From positions 17,747,735-17,811,734 of the forward strand of contig OY987307.1 of NCBI GenBank assembly GCA_963920635.1: a stretch of 64,000 nt of DNA, in the 5' to 3' direction. The stretch is from Pseudeuparius sepicola. Taxonomy: Eukaryota > Arthropoda > Insecta > Coleoptera > Anthribidae. The notes under the pieces are model-generated. The model was not told where the DNA came from and ran no database searches. It saw only the letters and a list, made by a program, of their open reading frames with translations. How positions within the stretch are numbered: the stretch's first letter is position 1; every line of letters starts with the position of its first letter. Of the stretch, positions 34,808-46,180 are shown piece by piece. The translations under genes and the position numbers were made by a program.

Positions 34808-35531
34808 CTATTGATGTATTTGCAAAAGTTAAAAGAAAATGATCCACATGGACAGTAATCTTGTATAAAGAAAAGACTTAGCAAGGAAGATATTAATTTG
34901 GTAAAGGGAATATGAGATATCTCAGACATACTTAAGGTTCCTTCCCGAAGACAGAAGAAAACATAAATTATCCACACAGGATAGAGGCGATTCAAGGAAG
35001 AAGAGCAACAGCAACCAAAACAAATCAAGATTTAAAAAATCTACAGTTTATTTTCAAATAATTAATATATGCAACACTTTTGAGGAAATTTATCGAAATG
35101 TTGTGCAAATATTTGGAGAAAGTGTTCCACGGGAGGTGGTTGTAAAATTTTTCGATTGAAGCCTCCCCTGTAAAGTTATTCCTGCCAAAAAATTTGGTTT
35201 TGATTTTTTCTCAAGAACGGTTGAATCTAGAAGCTTGAATATTGGCACCAGCAAGTTAAAAGTTGCTTTATGATAAAATTACTTTGCCACCCTATACAAT
35301 CCAAGGATAGAAACCCGTCTTTCTACAGAACTTTACTGTGAGTTAGTTTATTTAAAAATAAAAATTTGTATTCTGTAGCCCAATTAATTTAATAACATTT
35401 TTAACTCTCAGGATTACATGAAAACATAGTAGGCGGGTGTCATTTTTATTAGTTTCGTATTGCACTGTTTCCGAGGCCCGGTAGGGAATCCTTTTTCCTA
35501 CATTCAGAGACATTTAAATACAGTATCTATA
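34808..35531. other. Unassigned stretch between two transposons
   Basis: The first 150 bp continues the decayed frame described at 32767-34807. The rest shows no feature I can support. Confidence 0.4.
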
Positions 35532-37133
35532 CAGGGTGTTCACTTTTAAGTGGACATAAATCATTAAAAGATTGATTTGTTGGGATATTTTCAAAAAAAT
35601 TTTTTGATACAAAGGTCTTCAAAATGCGCAACTTTCTACGTGAACACATTTGTCAAATTGCAATTCCAGGGCCGGCTAAGATTTTTTTAAACCCCGATTT
35701 TCACAAAATCTATTTAGGCACTTTTTATTTAAAATCTGACCATACAGCGTTAATTAGGACCCTCTAAAACCCTTAAGTTCAAAATTTGAACTAAAACTAT
35801 ACAGGGAGTTCGGTTTCACAGCGCCTTAAAGTTGCGCAAAGTAGTGATTTCGAGAGCCCCTGGAGAGTCAAGCGTGCCATGGAATGAGTTTAAAACAATT
35901 GAAGAATTAACAGGACCACCCAAAGTATTGATGGACGAGACTGCAAGAAAAAATAATACAGGATGTTTTTCTTTACCGCTGCTGAAAGTTCAGACTTTTT
36001 TCGAATTTTATTCTGATCAAGTTTGCCGTGCTTTTTGAAACAAAGTTACTAATAACAAAATTTATTTAATCTTAACAATAAAATAACAAACAAAATATTT
36101 AGATATTAAACTATCGGGGTTTTTTCAACATAACCGCCTTCTAACGTAATACATTTTTCAAGACGTTTTTTGTTATTAGAAACAACTCGTCTTAACTCAT
36201 CTATTGTTACGGAATCGCAAGCTTCAATTATTTTTTGTTATAGCTCGTTTATGTTCCTAGGACGGTTTTTATATACTTTGTATTTTACGGTGCCCCAAAA
36301 ATAATGATCTATCGAGGTAATGTCGGGGGAACGCGGGGGCCATTTAATCAAAGGACTATTTCGTCCAATCCATCTGCGAGTGGTAAAATTTATAATTAAA
36401 CGAATAAAAAATCTTGCCTGTAAAACAACAATACCTGTTCTCAAAATTATCATTTAGCCACTCAACAACAGCGCGAGTTCCATGGATAGGCGCACCGTCT
36501 AATTGTAGTATTAGATCTTTTCTTTCTTGTAATGGTACATCGTAAATCGATAGTTTAAGATCTAAATATTTTGTTTGTTATTTTATTGTTAAGATTAAAT
36601 AAATGTTGTTATTAGTAACTTTGTTTCAAAAAGCACGGCAAACTTGATCAGAATAAAATTCGAAAAAAGTCTGAACTTTCAGCAGCGGTAAAGAAAAACA
36701 TCCTGTATTATTTTTCTTGCAGTCTCGTCCATCAATACTTTGGGTGGTCCTGTTAATTCTTCAATTGTTTTAAAATCATTCCATGGCACGCTTGACTCTC
36801 CAGGGGCCTTCGAAATCACTACTTTGCGCAAATTTAAGGCGCTGTAAAACCGAACTCCCTGTATAGTTTTAGTTCAAATTTTGAACTTAAAGGTTTTAGA
36901 GGGCCCTAGTTAACGCTGTATGGTCAGATTTTAAATAAAAAAATGCCTAAATAGATTTTATGAAAATCGGGGTTTAAAAAAAATCTTAGCCGGCCCTGGA
37001 ATTGCAATTTGACAAATGTGTTCACGTAGAAAGTTGCGCATTTAGAAGACCTTTGTATCAAAAAATTTTTTTGAAAATATCCCAACAAATCAATTTTTTA
37101 TTGATTTGTGTCCACTTAAAAGTGATCACCCTG
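35532..37133 (-). mobile_element. Internally deleted DUF4817-type transposon, 1602 bp, 585 bp inverted repeats
   Basis: CAGGGTGTTCACTTTTAAGT (35532) faces ACTTAAAAGTGATCACCCTG (ending 37133), TA on both sides. Inverted repeats run 35532-36115 and 36549-37133 with few mismatches. Parts of these arms (AATTCCAGGGCCGGCTAAGA) resemble family X MITEs. The loop of about 430 bp holds only the end of a transposase gene. Confidence 0.9.
36106..36545 (-). pseudogene. Transposase C-terminal remnant
   Basis: Minus-strand translation gives DVPLQERKDLILQLDGAPIH, with the second catalytic aspartate, then RAVVEWLNDNFEN. A short duplicated or inserted segment follows, then RRWIGRNSPLIKWPPRSPDI with the third aspartate, and the tail to KCITLEGGYVEKTPIV and a stop at 36106-36108. 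A TAA replaces a codon after NRPRNINEL. The N-terminal two thirds, including the HTH and first aspartate, is deleted, so no active enzyme is made. The element could only move using a relative's transposase. Confidence 0.85.
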
Positions 37134-37136
37134 TAT

Positions 37137-37244
37137 TATGTACCAAGGGACTAAAGTGCGTCTTTTAATCCCGAGAATGAAGGTTTTTGCACGAGGCAAC
37201 AATCACTCAAGGGATTAAGAGTCACTTTAGTCCCGTGGTACATA
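37137..37244. repeat. Small foldback, about 108 bp
   Basis: ATGTACCAAGGGACTAAAGT pairs with ACTTTAGTCCCGTGGTACAT. It abuts the right end of the preceding transposon within 4 bp. Confidence 0.75.
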
Positions 37245-37326
37245 CGCTATTTTTTGCAACGCAGGTATTAAAATTTAAAAATTCACAAGACATGTAAAAG
37301 GAAACATTCAACATTATGTACCAATT

Positions 37327-37573
37327 TACTACTTTGCACCATTGTAGCGAAGAAACTGTTTGAGAAAAAAAAATATTTCACATTTCTATCTTAACTTTTC
37401 AAGGGCTACCTAATGGTGCTGGTACCAATTTGTACCATGGTGCCAAAATTGATACCAATAGTTGGTACCTTGGTTACACCACCGGATAGCTCTTGAAAAG
37501 TTAAGATAGGAATGTGAAATTCATTTTGTTCTATCTCAACCAGTTTTATCACTACAACGGTGCAAAGTAGTCA
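37327..37573. repeat. Foldback element, about 247 bp
   Basis: CTACTTTGCACC pairs with GGTGCAAAGTAG, continuing through TTTCACATTTCTATCTTAAC and CTTTTCAAG. The centre carries repeated GGTACCAAT-like words. Confidence 0.75.
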
Positions 37574-38106
37574 ACTTCGAAGCTCAGAATCTACTAATTT
37601 TAAAAAATTACATTGTTCAGATGTCTTCAGTATACAATCCTAAAATCCTAATATACCAGGTTGTTCCGTTTAAAGAATTATCCATCCAAAAATAGTTCAC
37701 TCTGAATTAATTTTTATAGCAAATTGTCTACTGGATTTCATTACTGTTCATTTAATTAATGTTATTATGTAAAAGTTTAGTAATTAATTGTAAAAAGTAA
37801 AGTAGGTAGAATGCGGGATGAGCAGGATGATAGCTTCCCTAGTAAGAACTTAAGGAATATAGTAATTTAGAATAATGGAGGGAATTTTAAATGATAACTT
37901 TGGATCCTTTTAACAAAACCTGTATTTAACAAAATCAATAATCAGTAAATAATGACACGGCGCTACAAAAAATTTCCTTTGGCATATAAATATTTTATGA
38001 ATCGTTATTCGATCACAGTATTGTAATGATAGAACGAAATTTTAAATAATTTATTGCGTCTACAGACTCCTGTAATTACGTAGCCTTATTGAGAATAACA
38101 ACTCAC
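37574..38106. other. AT-rich stretch downstream of the exon candidate
   Basis: No gene seen. If the exon at 38107-38335 is real, this is its following intron. Confidence 0.35.
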
Positions 38107-38335
38107 CTCTTTACTTTGTTTAAATATGACCGGATAACTTGGGAAAACTCCTGCGGGGCGATAGATCTCGTCAACACATTCCACAATTTTTTCCCTTCAT
38201 AAGTTTCTTTATGAAGGTTCTCGAGGAAAGGCAATAAATTCTTCAACATGATAAAATTATGGGGTAGTTCTTTGATAACATCTTTATATAAGCAAAAATG
38301 ATGAGCGCATACCCCAGATTTCACAAAGAATGAAA
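38107..38335 (-). CDS. Candidate host coding exon, unidentified
   Basis: On the minus strand an acceptor (TTTCTCTATTAATATTTAG, ending 38336) is followed by 229 bases open in one frame and a near-perfect donor AAAGAG/GTGAGT (intron begins 38106). The encoded peptide looks protein-like, including NLLPFLENLHKETYEGKKLW and TRSIAPQEFSQVIRSYLNKV. I do not recognise it. The first in-frame ATG is at 38247-38249. Codons before it are open and may be coding or leader. About 60 bp upstream another donor-like TACAG/GTATGT (near 38394) could end a leader exon containing AAAATGGCGGCG (about 38477-38488), a YY1/Pho-like motif common in animal 5' leaders. No flanking exon has been proven. Confidence 0.5.
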
Positions 38336-38394
38336 CTAAATATTAATAGAGAAATACAAAGGTTATCAAAGAAAAACGCTACCCCTACCCCACA

Positions 38395-38500
38395 TACCTG
38401 TATAAATATTAAAATATACCGCTTTTGGCCCTATTGCGCACCGCAAGTCGCAGGGAACGAAAAGAGATAAAATTCGCCGCCATTTTTAACCCTATATTGG
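38395..38500 (-). promoter_or_regulatory. Possible gene 5' leader with YY1-like motif
   Basis: GC-richer than its surroundings on the minus strand, with AAAATGGCGGCG and, downstream, a TACAG/GTATGT donor-like site. The ATG inside the motif opens a frame of only 17 codons, so it is not the start of the exon frame at 38.3 kb unless spliced differently. Confidence 0.3.
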
Positions 38501-39689
38501 CAGTTTGAATGGTGGCTACTTTATTTCTTGTTTAATTTTTTTATACTGTTTGAATGAAGTTGCATTGTACTTTTTTAAGACGCCGGTAAAATCATAAAAG
38601 TCACCCTGACATGCTTTTTGAGAGATGCGTTTTTGGTTTTTAATCGCGATTTTTTCTTTTATATTTTGTACGGTTAATATCTTTTCGTTTTCATATTTAC
38701 GAGATAAAAAAATGGCTTGGTGTAAATGCGAAGAGACTTTTACGTCCAGATTGTGAAATTACATTCCATAAGTATAATTAAGTAACTAGGTATAGGTAAT
38801 TTTTTGCCAAATAATATTATTGTTTTCTTGAAATCGGCAGTGAAGTGTACCAAAATCGCCATTAAAAGCTCAGAAATTGGTACCGAAGCAGCCCATTATT
38901 GTACGATTTTTTTCAATAAAGTAGGCCTTGGCGAGATGTAAATATCAAACGTCAGACGCGGAGCCATCGCTCGTCAAAAGTGACCAAATATTCAAAACCC
39001 GGCCAACAAAGGACCATTTTTAACTTTTCGTATACATTGCGAAATTGTTACCTATAGCACCGCATTCTTTCAGTATAAATATTTTAGTAGATTTATTTGA
39101 ATATCAATAGATTCGTCATGCAGGCTGCACAACAAGCAGCAGTTTGGTTTTTCTGTTCGAAGACGCCGTGCCTAATCATACTTGACCTAGGTAGAGCGAT
39201 CGTCAAAGTAAAGCAACGCCGCGCGCAGTTGGTTCATGGACGGGTGATCCCGTATAATTATTTTCATGCCAATTAAAACTTTTTTTTTCGATTCAAAAAA
39301 AATATATAATATGTACCTCGGCACCAACGATGTATAGGAATAGATGACTCACGGTAATCCAAATAATACGGGTTTTGTTTTGCCTCTACATTAGCGGGTC
39401 GGGGGGGAAGAAGACGAGGTAATTTGTTTACATTGGCATTAATTAAATTCAGTCTTTCCTATTTTGTAATGCATAATAAATAGTTTTTTGATAGATTTGT
39501 ATGTCGTATATATGCTTCTAGAGACTTAGATTTACAAAATAACTTAAATCGTATAAAAAAACTGGAAACCTTGAATGTGCCAACAATAACAACTTTTTAA
39601 AATCATGAAACAAAACAAGTTGCCTCTGGTAATGGCACTGAAGTTCTTTTTATGACTCATGTGGTTTATTTTTAGTGTGTGTGCTTTTT
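38501..39689. other. Intergenic stretch, no gene seen
   Basis: Contains a slightly CpG-rich part at about 38940-39250, without open frames or repeats I can match. Confidence 0.4.
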
Positions 39690-40050
39690 CCCCAGATTTC
39701 TTTTCCCAATAAACTTACCCATTCAAGATTTTACTTTTCAAGATACAGAGCGTAACATTAATAATTTTATATTCCTTAAATGTTTTTGACCCTGTATATC
39801 TTCAAAAATATGGCCTTAAATAGGTAAGTTTATCAGAAAAAGTTACTTTATTTAAAGTAGTAAACACATTATTTCTACTTTAAGTCTTACTTATGGAGCA
39901 AATTTTTTAGACAATTTTTCAGAAATACCCCGAATTAATACAAAAAATCAAATTTGCCATAAAACCGTGACACATAAAAATTTCAAGAAGGCGTTTTTGT
40001 TTACAATTAAAATTTACTTAATAAATTGAATACATTATATTGCTATATAC
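39690..40050 (+). repeat. Dispersed repeat family C, copy 1
   Basis: About 360 bp, collinear with 61995-62372 (anchors ACAGAGCGTAACATTAAT, AGTAGTAAACACATTATTTC, CTTATGGAGCAAATTTTTTA). It abuts the left arm of the composite transposon. In the other copy it sits inside a related terminal repeat. Confidence 0.75.
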
Positions 40051-41152
40051 AAGAAAATTATGGTGCATGGCCTGATTTGGTCAGGTTTGCCGTAGCCACT
40101 AGGGGGAGCTTCTGGCGCACATGCCACCTGAGTTTTTAAAGTAAATTTAACTTTTTCGCAAAATATTTAAACATTCTATTATATACAGGGTGATTCAGTT
40201 TCATTTTTGGACACTTCAGCAGGTGATAGAAAGCCAAAAAATAACTGCACTTTCTTGTATAAACTATATATTTATAAAAAAGTTACAAGGTGTTAAAGCT
40301 GTAAAAAAATATGTGGACTTTATTTTTATTGAATATTTACCAAACTAATTGAGATATTTAAGTCATATTTGGTACACGTTATAACGCATGGGTTAGCATA
40401 AAACCTGTAATATCAAACACCTTTAACAACCAGTGGCGGCAAAGTGGGTAATTATAGTATAATTGTTTTGCTATACAGGGTGGTTCACTTTTATGTGGTA
40501 GGACTTTAACATTAGATAGAAAAAGATAATCTAAAATGAAAATTTTATATCGACATATATCGGGGAAAGCTTAGTTTCCGAGATACAGGGCGTTGAAGTG
40601 TTGGAAAAAATATGAAGTATTTTTTACACTGTCCGAACCAGTGGAGATATTTAAACCAAATTTGATGTGTAGTACCACCTTTTTGACTACGATATTTAGT
40701 GATAATATGAAGGTCCTGAAATAACCAGTGGTGGAGTTATGGGTTTTCACTATCACTAAATTTAAAAAGTAATTAGTACGGACCTTTCTCACATCAACGT
40801 AAATCTTTTTTTCGTAAAGTTCTTTCAATTCTCTACAAAAAGTGTATCTTGACATTTTTTTGTATCTGCCACGGTTGTGTAGTAAATAAATTATTTCGTT
40901 TCCATCTCAGCCTTTTTTGCCTAAAAATGTGTTTTCTAAGATTATTGATAAATATCGCAAATAACAGAAATTAATTATGGAACACTTATCGGATTCAGCT
41001 ATTTTATTTTTAATTTTATGGAAACAATTTTAAAAATAAACTGGCACTTGGTTTGAGGTACATTACTTTATTATCATTTTAACATTTTTATCAAATCTGT
41101 ATTATTTCTTAATAATTTTTATAATTCTAAATTTGTAGAATTCTAAATTATA

Positions 41153-41267
41153 CCACGACGAGTAAAACATGATTCTTCCGCCCATAAAATGTTATTTAAA
41201 AATTGTCTTATTTCCTTTGACTACAAAATCCATCGGCAAAATACTAATGTCCTTTCTGCATCGCCGT
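41153..41267 (-). pseudogene. Inverted fragment of the transposase gene next to the left arm
   Basis: Minus-strand sequence GGCGATGCAGAAAGGACATT, then GACAATTTTTAAATAACATT and ending TTTTACTCGTCGTGG, matches transposase codons at 41773-41890 (the region GDAERRLVFCRWI through TDESCFTRRG) with a small deletion and substitutions. At its inner end it joins directly to the sequence that follows the transposase stop codon in the right arm. The left half therefore looks like an internally deleted, inverted copy of the right half. Confidence 0.8.
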
Positions 41268-41386
41268 ACTGGTGAAGATAAGTGTACCATGGAAAAGAAA
41301 ATCTTATTGACAGTTAATAATACAATAATCTGTCATCCAGTAGATGAACGTAGCAGCGCCGCAGTTTGTCTTTGTTAATAATTAAA

Positions 41387-42472
41387 ATGCCGTTCCAATT
41401 TACAAATGAAGAGCAGGCTGACATCAATTTCTGCTATGGAGTTGCAAATGGGAACTCTGCGGAAGCAGCCAGAGAATACCGGAGGCGATTTCCAAATAGG
41501 CGCCATCCGCGTCCCTCGGTGTTTGTTAACATGCACCGGCAATTCAGAACTCGCGGTCTGAGAACTAGAATCGTCGAACGAGGAAATGAAAACAATATCC
41601 AACAAGTCAGACGCAACAATGAGATTCTTCGTGAATTCGATAGGAATCCTACAACAAGTAGCAGAAGAGTGTCAGTGGCCCTACGTGTTTCAAAGTCTGC
41701 AATTTTGCGAGCTTTAAAAAGAGATCACAGGCATGCGTATCATCTACAACCCGTACAAGGTTTAAGGCCCGGCGATGCAGAAAGAAGATTAGTGTTTTGC
41801 CGATGGATTTTGGAGTCAATTGAAGGAAATAGACAATTTTTAAATAACATTTTATGGACGGACGAGTCGTGTTTTACTCGTCGTGGAGTAGTAAACTTTC
41901 ATAATCAGCATATTTGGGCACAAGAAAACCCACATGCAATCCGGCCAAGAAATTTTCAGGTCGAATTTAGTGTCAATGTTTGGATTGGACTGTACAACCA
42001 TCATCTGTTTGGACCCTTTTTTTTGCCACAGCGAGTGAATGGTGACAATTTTTTGGAGTTTTTAGTAGCTGAGCATAATAATATGTGGGAAGACATTCCT
42101 TTAAACTTAAGATTGTTGGCTTGGTTCCAACTTGACGGCTGTCCTGCACATTTTCACCGAAATGTGAGGAACTGGTTAAATAATAACTTTCCAAATAGGT
42201 GGATCGGACGAGGGGGACCGGTCGCTTGGCCACCACGTTCTCCGGACATAACACCTCTGGACTTCTTCGTATGGGGATTTTTAAAAGAACAAGTCTATGC
42301 GACTCCTGTAGAAACAAGGGAACAACTTATTGATCGTATCAGAAATGCGTGCGATGAATTGAGAAATGGCAATTTAATCGATGCTGTTCAATCCGTTAGG
42401 CGTCGAAGTGAATTATGTGTGCAACAGAATGGATCACATTTTGAACAATTGTTGAATGTTGTACAAATTTAG
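41387..42472 (+). CDS. DDE transposase (DUF4817 HTH plus DDE_3 type), intact
   Basis: I start at the internal methionine (41387, MPFQFTNEEQADINFCYG), preceded by an A-rich context, giving 361 residues. The methionine 7 codons earlier is possible. The DUF4817-type helix-turn-helix covers about residues 1-50 (GNSAEAAREYRRRFPNRRHP). Catalytic acidic residues are D159 in LWTDESCF, D250 in FQLDGCPAHFH and D287 in PPRSPDITPLDFFVWG, with 36 residues between the last two. No stop or frameshift. The last codons and TAG overlap the inner edge of the right inverted arm. It is similar in layout to the protein at 33236-34303 but well diverged, so it represents a separate lineage. It would be expected to act on the CAGGGTGGTTCAC termini around it. 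Confidence 0.92.
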   Translation: MPFQFTNEEQADINFCYGVANGNSAEAAREYRRRFPNRRHPRPSVFVNMHRQFRTRGLRTRIVERGNENNIQQVRRNNEILREFDRNPTTSSRRVSVALRVSKSAILRALKRDHRHAYHLQPVQGLRPGDAERRLVFCRWILESIEGNRQFLNNILWTDESCFTRRGVVNFHNQHIWAQENPHAIRPRNFQVEFSVNVWIGLYNHHLFGPFFLPQRVNGDNFLEFLVAEHNNMWEDIPLNLRLLAWFQLDGCPAHFHRNVRNWLNNNFPNRWIGRGGPVAWPPRSPDITPLDFFVWGFLKEQVYATPVETREQLIDRIRNACDELRNGNLIDAVQSVRRRSELCVQQNGSHFEQLLNVVQI

Positions 42473-43548
42473 AATTATAAAAATTATTAAGAAATAATAC
42501 TAGATTTGATAAAAATGTTAAAATGATAATAAAGTAATGTACCTCAAACCAAGTGCCAGTTTATTTTTAAAATTGTTTCCATAAAATTAAAAATAAAATA
42601 GCTGAATCCGATAAGTGTTCCATAATTAATTTCTGTTATTTGCGATATTTATCAATAATCTTAGAAAACACATTTTTAGGCAAAAAAGGCTGAGATGGAA
42701 ACGAAATAATTTATTTACTACACAACCGTGGCAGATACAAAAAAATGTCAAGATACACTTTTTGTAGAGAATTGAAAGAACTTTACGAAAAAAAAATTTA
42801 CGTTGATGTGAGACAGGTCCGTACTAATTACTTTTTAAATTTAGTGATAGTGAAAACCCATAACTCCACCACTGGTTATTTCAGGACCTTCATATTATCA
42901 CTAAATATCGTAGTCAAAAAGGTGGTACTACACATCAAATTTGGTTTAAATATCTCCACTGGTTCGGACAGTGTAAAAAATACTTCATATTTTTTCCAAC
43001 ACTTCAACGCCCTGTATCTCGGAAACTAAGCTTTCCCCGATATATGTTGATATAAAATTTTCATTTTAGATTATCTTTTTCTATCTAATGTTAAAGTCCT
43101 ACCACATAAAAGTGAACCACCCTGTATAGCAAAACAATTATACTATAATTACCCACTTTGCCGCCACTGGTTGTTAAAGGTGTTTGATATTACAGGTTTT
43201 ATGCTAACCCATGCGTTATAACGTGTACCAAATATGACTTAAATATCTCAATTAGTTTGGTAAATATTCAATAAAAATAAAGTCCACATATTTTTTTACA
43301 GCTTTAACACCTTGTAACTTTTTTATAAATATATAGTTTATACAAGAAAGTGCAGTTATTTTTTGGCTTTCTATCACCTGTTGAAGTGTCCAAAAATGAA
43401 ACTGAATCACCCTGTATATAATAGAATGTTTAAATATTTTGCGAAAAAGTTAAATTTACTTTAAAAACTCAGGTGGCATGTGCGCCAGAAGCTCCCCCTA
43501 GTGGCTACGGCAAACCTGACCAAATCAGGCCATGCACCATAATTTTCT

Positions 43549-43944
43549 ACCAATCCTTGCTAAAGCTAAATGAAATCAGTCGATCCGTTCAAAACTTATA
43601 TCCAAAAGACTAAATTTAGGATCTCCTTTTAAGGGGGCTGTTGGATGACACTCATTTCCCGATATATTGTCGAATATGGGTACAATTGAAATATTAGAAT
43701 TAAGTATTAAATAATGGATTTAAAGAGTAATGTGGAAGAAGTGACTGAATTGGCATCGGTTTATAAGGATGTCGAAAAGTTTATCAAAATTCAAAATCTT
43801 CTATTATAAAGCGGTATAGGTGTATATTCTAAGATAAATACGAAATCTAACAGTAAGGACAGTTAGTTTGAAATAGTATCACTGTTGTAGAATTATCACT
43901 GTTGTGGAATGGTATTAGTTATCACTGTTGTAGATAATTGGTTC
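43549..43944. other. Spacer with a short open segment
   Basis: A 31-codon frame begins at about 43714 (MDLKSNVEEVTELASVYKDV). It has no donor or domain to support it. Otherwise nothing recognised. Confidence 0.3.
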
Positions 43945-46180
43945 AACCAGTGTACATAATGTTTAACGAAACTGATTTATTAGAAAAAACCAAGAACAAG
44001 AATTCACCCTTCGATTTCATGGTAGATCACAAACCTTGTTCTATACCAGAACTTTATTACCTACTAGCAGTCGGTATGAACAGTGGCCAACATTGACTCA
44101 ATTTACGTAGAATTTTAGCCTTTGTTTGACAGTTTATTATATTCTACTGTTGGCAAAACTCGAGGTGCTATGTATTGTCCAGTTTATTAAGGGGTGATGA
44201 GACTGATCCTATCCTAGCTAATTGCCGCAAGGGTTCAGCAGGGTTCATATTGTGGCCCCATTCTATTTTCATGATTTCTGTTGGAATCGGTACCCTGCAT
44301 TCAACACAGTTTATGGGTTGTTTGAAGTTTGTAGACAAGGTGAAATGCTGAGTAAAACTCTGTTGTCGGACATTGTTTAATATTGTTTTAAAAACACTAG
44401 GTACGTATGCTATCAGTATGCTCTCTATGATCGATACGTGATCTCAGCAACACAGTTTATGTTTGGTTTTCTCAGATCAGGTTTTTGGGACAATCCATAA
44501 TGTTTATCGAAAGTGATTTATTATAGAAGAAACCAAGAACAATAATAATTCACCCTTCGACTTCATGGCAGATCACAAACCTTGTTGTATACCAGAACTT
44601 TATTACCTATTACCAATTGGTATGAACGGTGGCCAACATTGACTGAGTCTACGTAGAATTTTCTAAAGCCTTTGTTTGACAGAGTTTATCACATTCTACT
44701 TTTGGCAAAACCCGAGGCGCTATGTATTGATAGTGCCTTCCGAGGTTGGATTCGGAGTTACTTGTCCGGTTTGTTAAGGAGTTGGTGGTGGGTCTGATCC
44801 TATCCTAGCTAATTGCCGCAAGGGTACCTACCTACAGCAGGGTTCATATTGTGGCCCCATTCTATTTTCATGATTTCTGTTGGAATTAGTACCCTGCATT
44901 CAACACAGTTTATGTGTTGTTTGAAGTTTGTAGAGAAGGTGAAATGCTGAGTAAAACTATGTTGTCGGACATTGTTTAATATTGTAGACTTGGAAGTCCG
45001 ACAACAGTGTTTTTCTCAGCAACACAGTTTATGTTTGTTTTTCTCGGATCAGGTTTTTGCTACAATACATAGTGTTGAACGAAACTGCTTTATTAGAAGA
45101 AACCAAGAAAAAGAATTCACCCTTCGACTTCATGGCATATCACAAACCTTGTTCTATACCAGAACTTTATCACCTACTAGCAATCGGTATGAACGGTGGC
45201 CAACATTGACTCAGTATACGTAGAATTTTCTAAAGCCTATATATTGATAGTGCCTTTCGAGGTTGGCATAGGCGCCGACTTCTCAAAATTTGGCTGGGTG
45301 CCCAAGGTATACAACCCCCCCAAAATGTTATTTTAAAAAAACATGTTTTATTATACCTATAAAATAAAAGTACATAACAAAAAACGAACAGTTATCACAC
45401 TGATGATTAAAAAACAAAACGAAATAAAATAAAGCTATTGCTATAAGAAAGGCCAGGCCTCGTTTTAAAATTCAGCGGACTCTCATCCCGATGAATCAGC
45501 TAGATATCTGTCTCTTACTTCCTCCAAAGGGAAACAAATGAGAGGAAGATATCAGCTGATTCATCCGGATGAGAGTCCGCTGAATTTTAAGATACGGTCT
45601 TTAAACAAAAACAAAACAAAAACAAAAAACGACTAGTTACCTAACTTTGCGTAAATAACGCAAAAGTGCTTAGTCTTATGGACGATTTTTTTATAAACTC
45701 ATCACATAACTCATCCAGGCTTATGATGTACGCTAATTCTTTATAAATATTTAAAAGCATATCATACAAACTTTTCTGACTCATTGTTGATCTTAAATAT
45801 GATTGTCACCTTTGCTTGAGCTTCCAACAACTGGCCAAACTTTTGGCCGGGTGCTCCGCACCCTGCCAAATTTTTGGCCGGGTGCTCGAGCCCCGGAGCA
45901 CCCCTGGAGTCGGCGCCTATGGAGGTTGGATTCGAAGATACTTGTCCAATTTATTAAGGGGTGGGTGGTGGGTCTAATCCCATCCTAGCTAAGGGTACTG
46001 CAAAGTGCGTATTGTGGCCCCATTCTATTTTCATGATTTCTGTTGAACTTGGTACCCTGCATTCAATCCAGTTCATGTGTTCTTTGAAGTTTTTAGACAA
46101 AGTGAAATGCTGAGTAAAACTCTGTTGTCGGACATTGTTTAATATTGTTTTAAAAACACTAGGCACTATAGAAATCATTA
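43945..46180. repeat. Tandem repeat, unit about 540-570 bp, three copies
   Basis: The phrase AATTCACCCTTCGACTTCATGGCAGATCAC, quoted only in part (ATTCACCCTTCG), and GAAACTGATTTATTAG recur at about 43968, 44509 and 45081. All three units share TATTGTGGCCCCATTCTATT and GAAATGCTGAGTAAAACT. The third is interrupted by a 655 bp hAT MITE (45267-45921). Units differ by substitutions and indels up to about 40 bp. No conserved open frame. Confidence 0.85.
45267..45921. mobile_element. hAT MITE, 655 bp, with 8 bp target duplication
   Basis: CATAGGCGCCGACTTC and GAGTCGGCGCCTATG are the inverted ends. GAGGTTGG flanks both sides (45259-45266 and 45922-45929). Inside, about 45470-45593 is a nested palindrome (AAATTCAGCGGACTCTCATC facing GATGAGAGTCCGCTGAATTT). 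Confidence 0.9.

Larger units (their letters stand above)
40476..43124 (+). mobile_element. Inner DUF4817-type transposon, 2649 bp
   Basis: Termini CAGGGTGGTTCACTTTTATG and CATAAAAGTGAACCACCCTG, TA at 40474-40475 and 43125-43126, inverted repeats about 660 bp. Mirror-image open frames at 40571-40855 and 42745-43029 come from the arms. Confidence 0.85.
40186..43414. mobile_element. Outer TA-flanked layer of the composite
   Basis: Termini CAGGGTGATTCAGTTTCATT and AATGAAACTGAATCACCCTG with TA outside. The same terminus, in the right-hand orientation, is found at 62683. Whether this layer ever moved as a unit is unknown. Both TA duplications lie within the larger palindrome and are therefore mirror images. 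Confidence 0.65.
40052..43548. mobile_element. Composite transposon with about 1.09 kb inverted arms, three nested termini
   Basis: The arms 40052-41137 and 42462-43548 are near-perfect inverted copies. Moving inward, the outer arm limit is AGAAAATTATGGTGCATGGC (40052). A TA-flanked CAGGGTGATTCAGTTTCATT terminus pair lies at 40186 and 43414. A second TA-flanked pair, CAGGGTGGTTCACTTTTATG, lies at 40476 and 43124. The 1.3 kb loop holds an intact transposase and a short inverted fragment of it (41153-41267). Confidence 0.9.

Noticed and set aside
38466..38484. Start of a mitochondrial protein at the ATG in AAAATGGCGGCG
   Set aside because: The frame reaches a stop after 17 codons once the five-A run at 38460-38464 is counted correctly.
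41973..42317. 114-codon minus-strand frame
   Set aside because: Antisense shadow of the intact transposase at 41387-42472.
40571..43029. Two identical 94-codon frames at 40571-40855 (minus) and 42745-43029 (plus)
   Set aside because: Mirror images in the long arms of the composite transposon.
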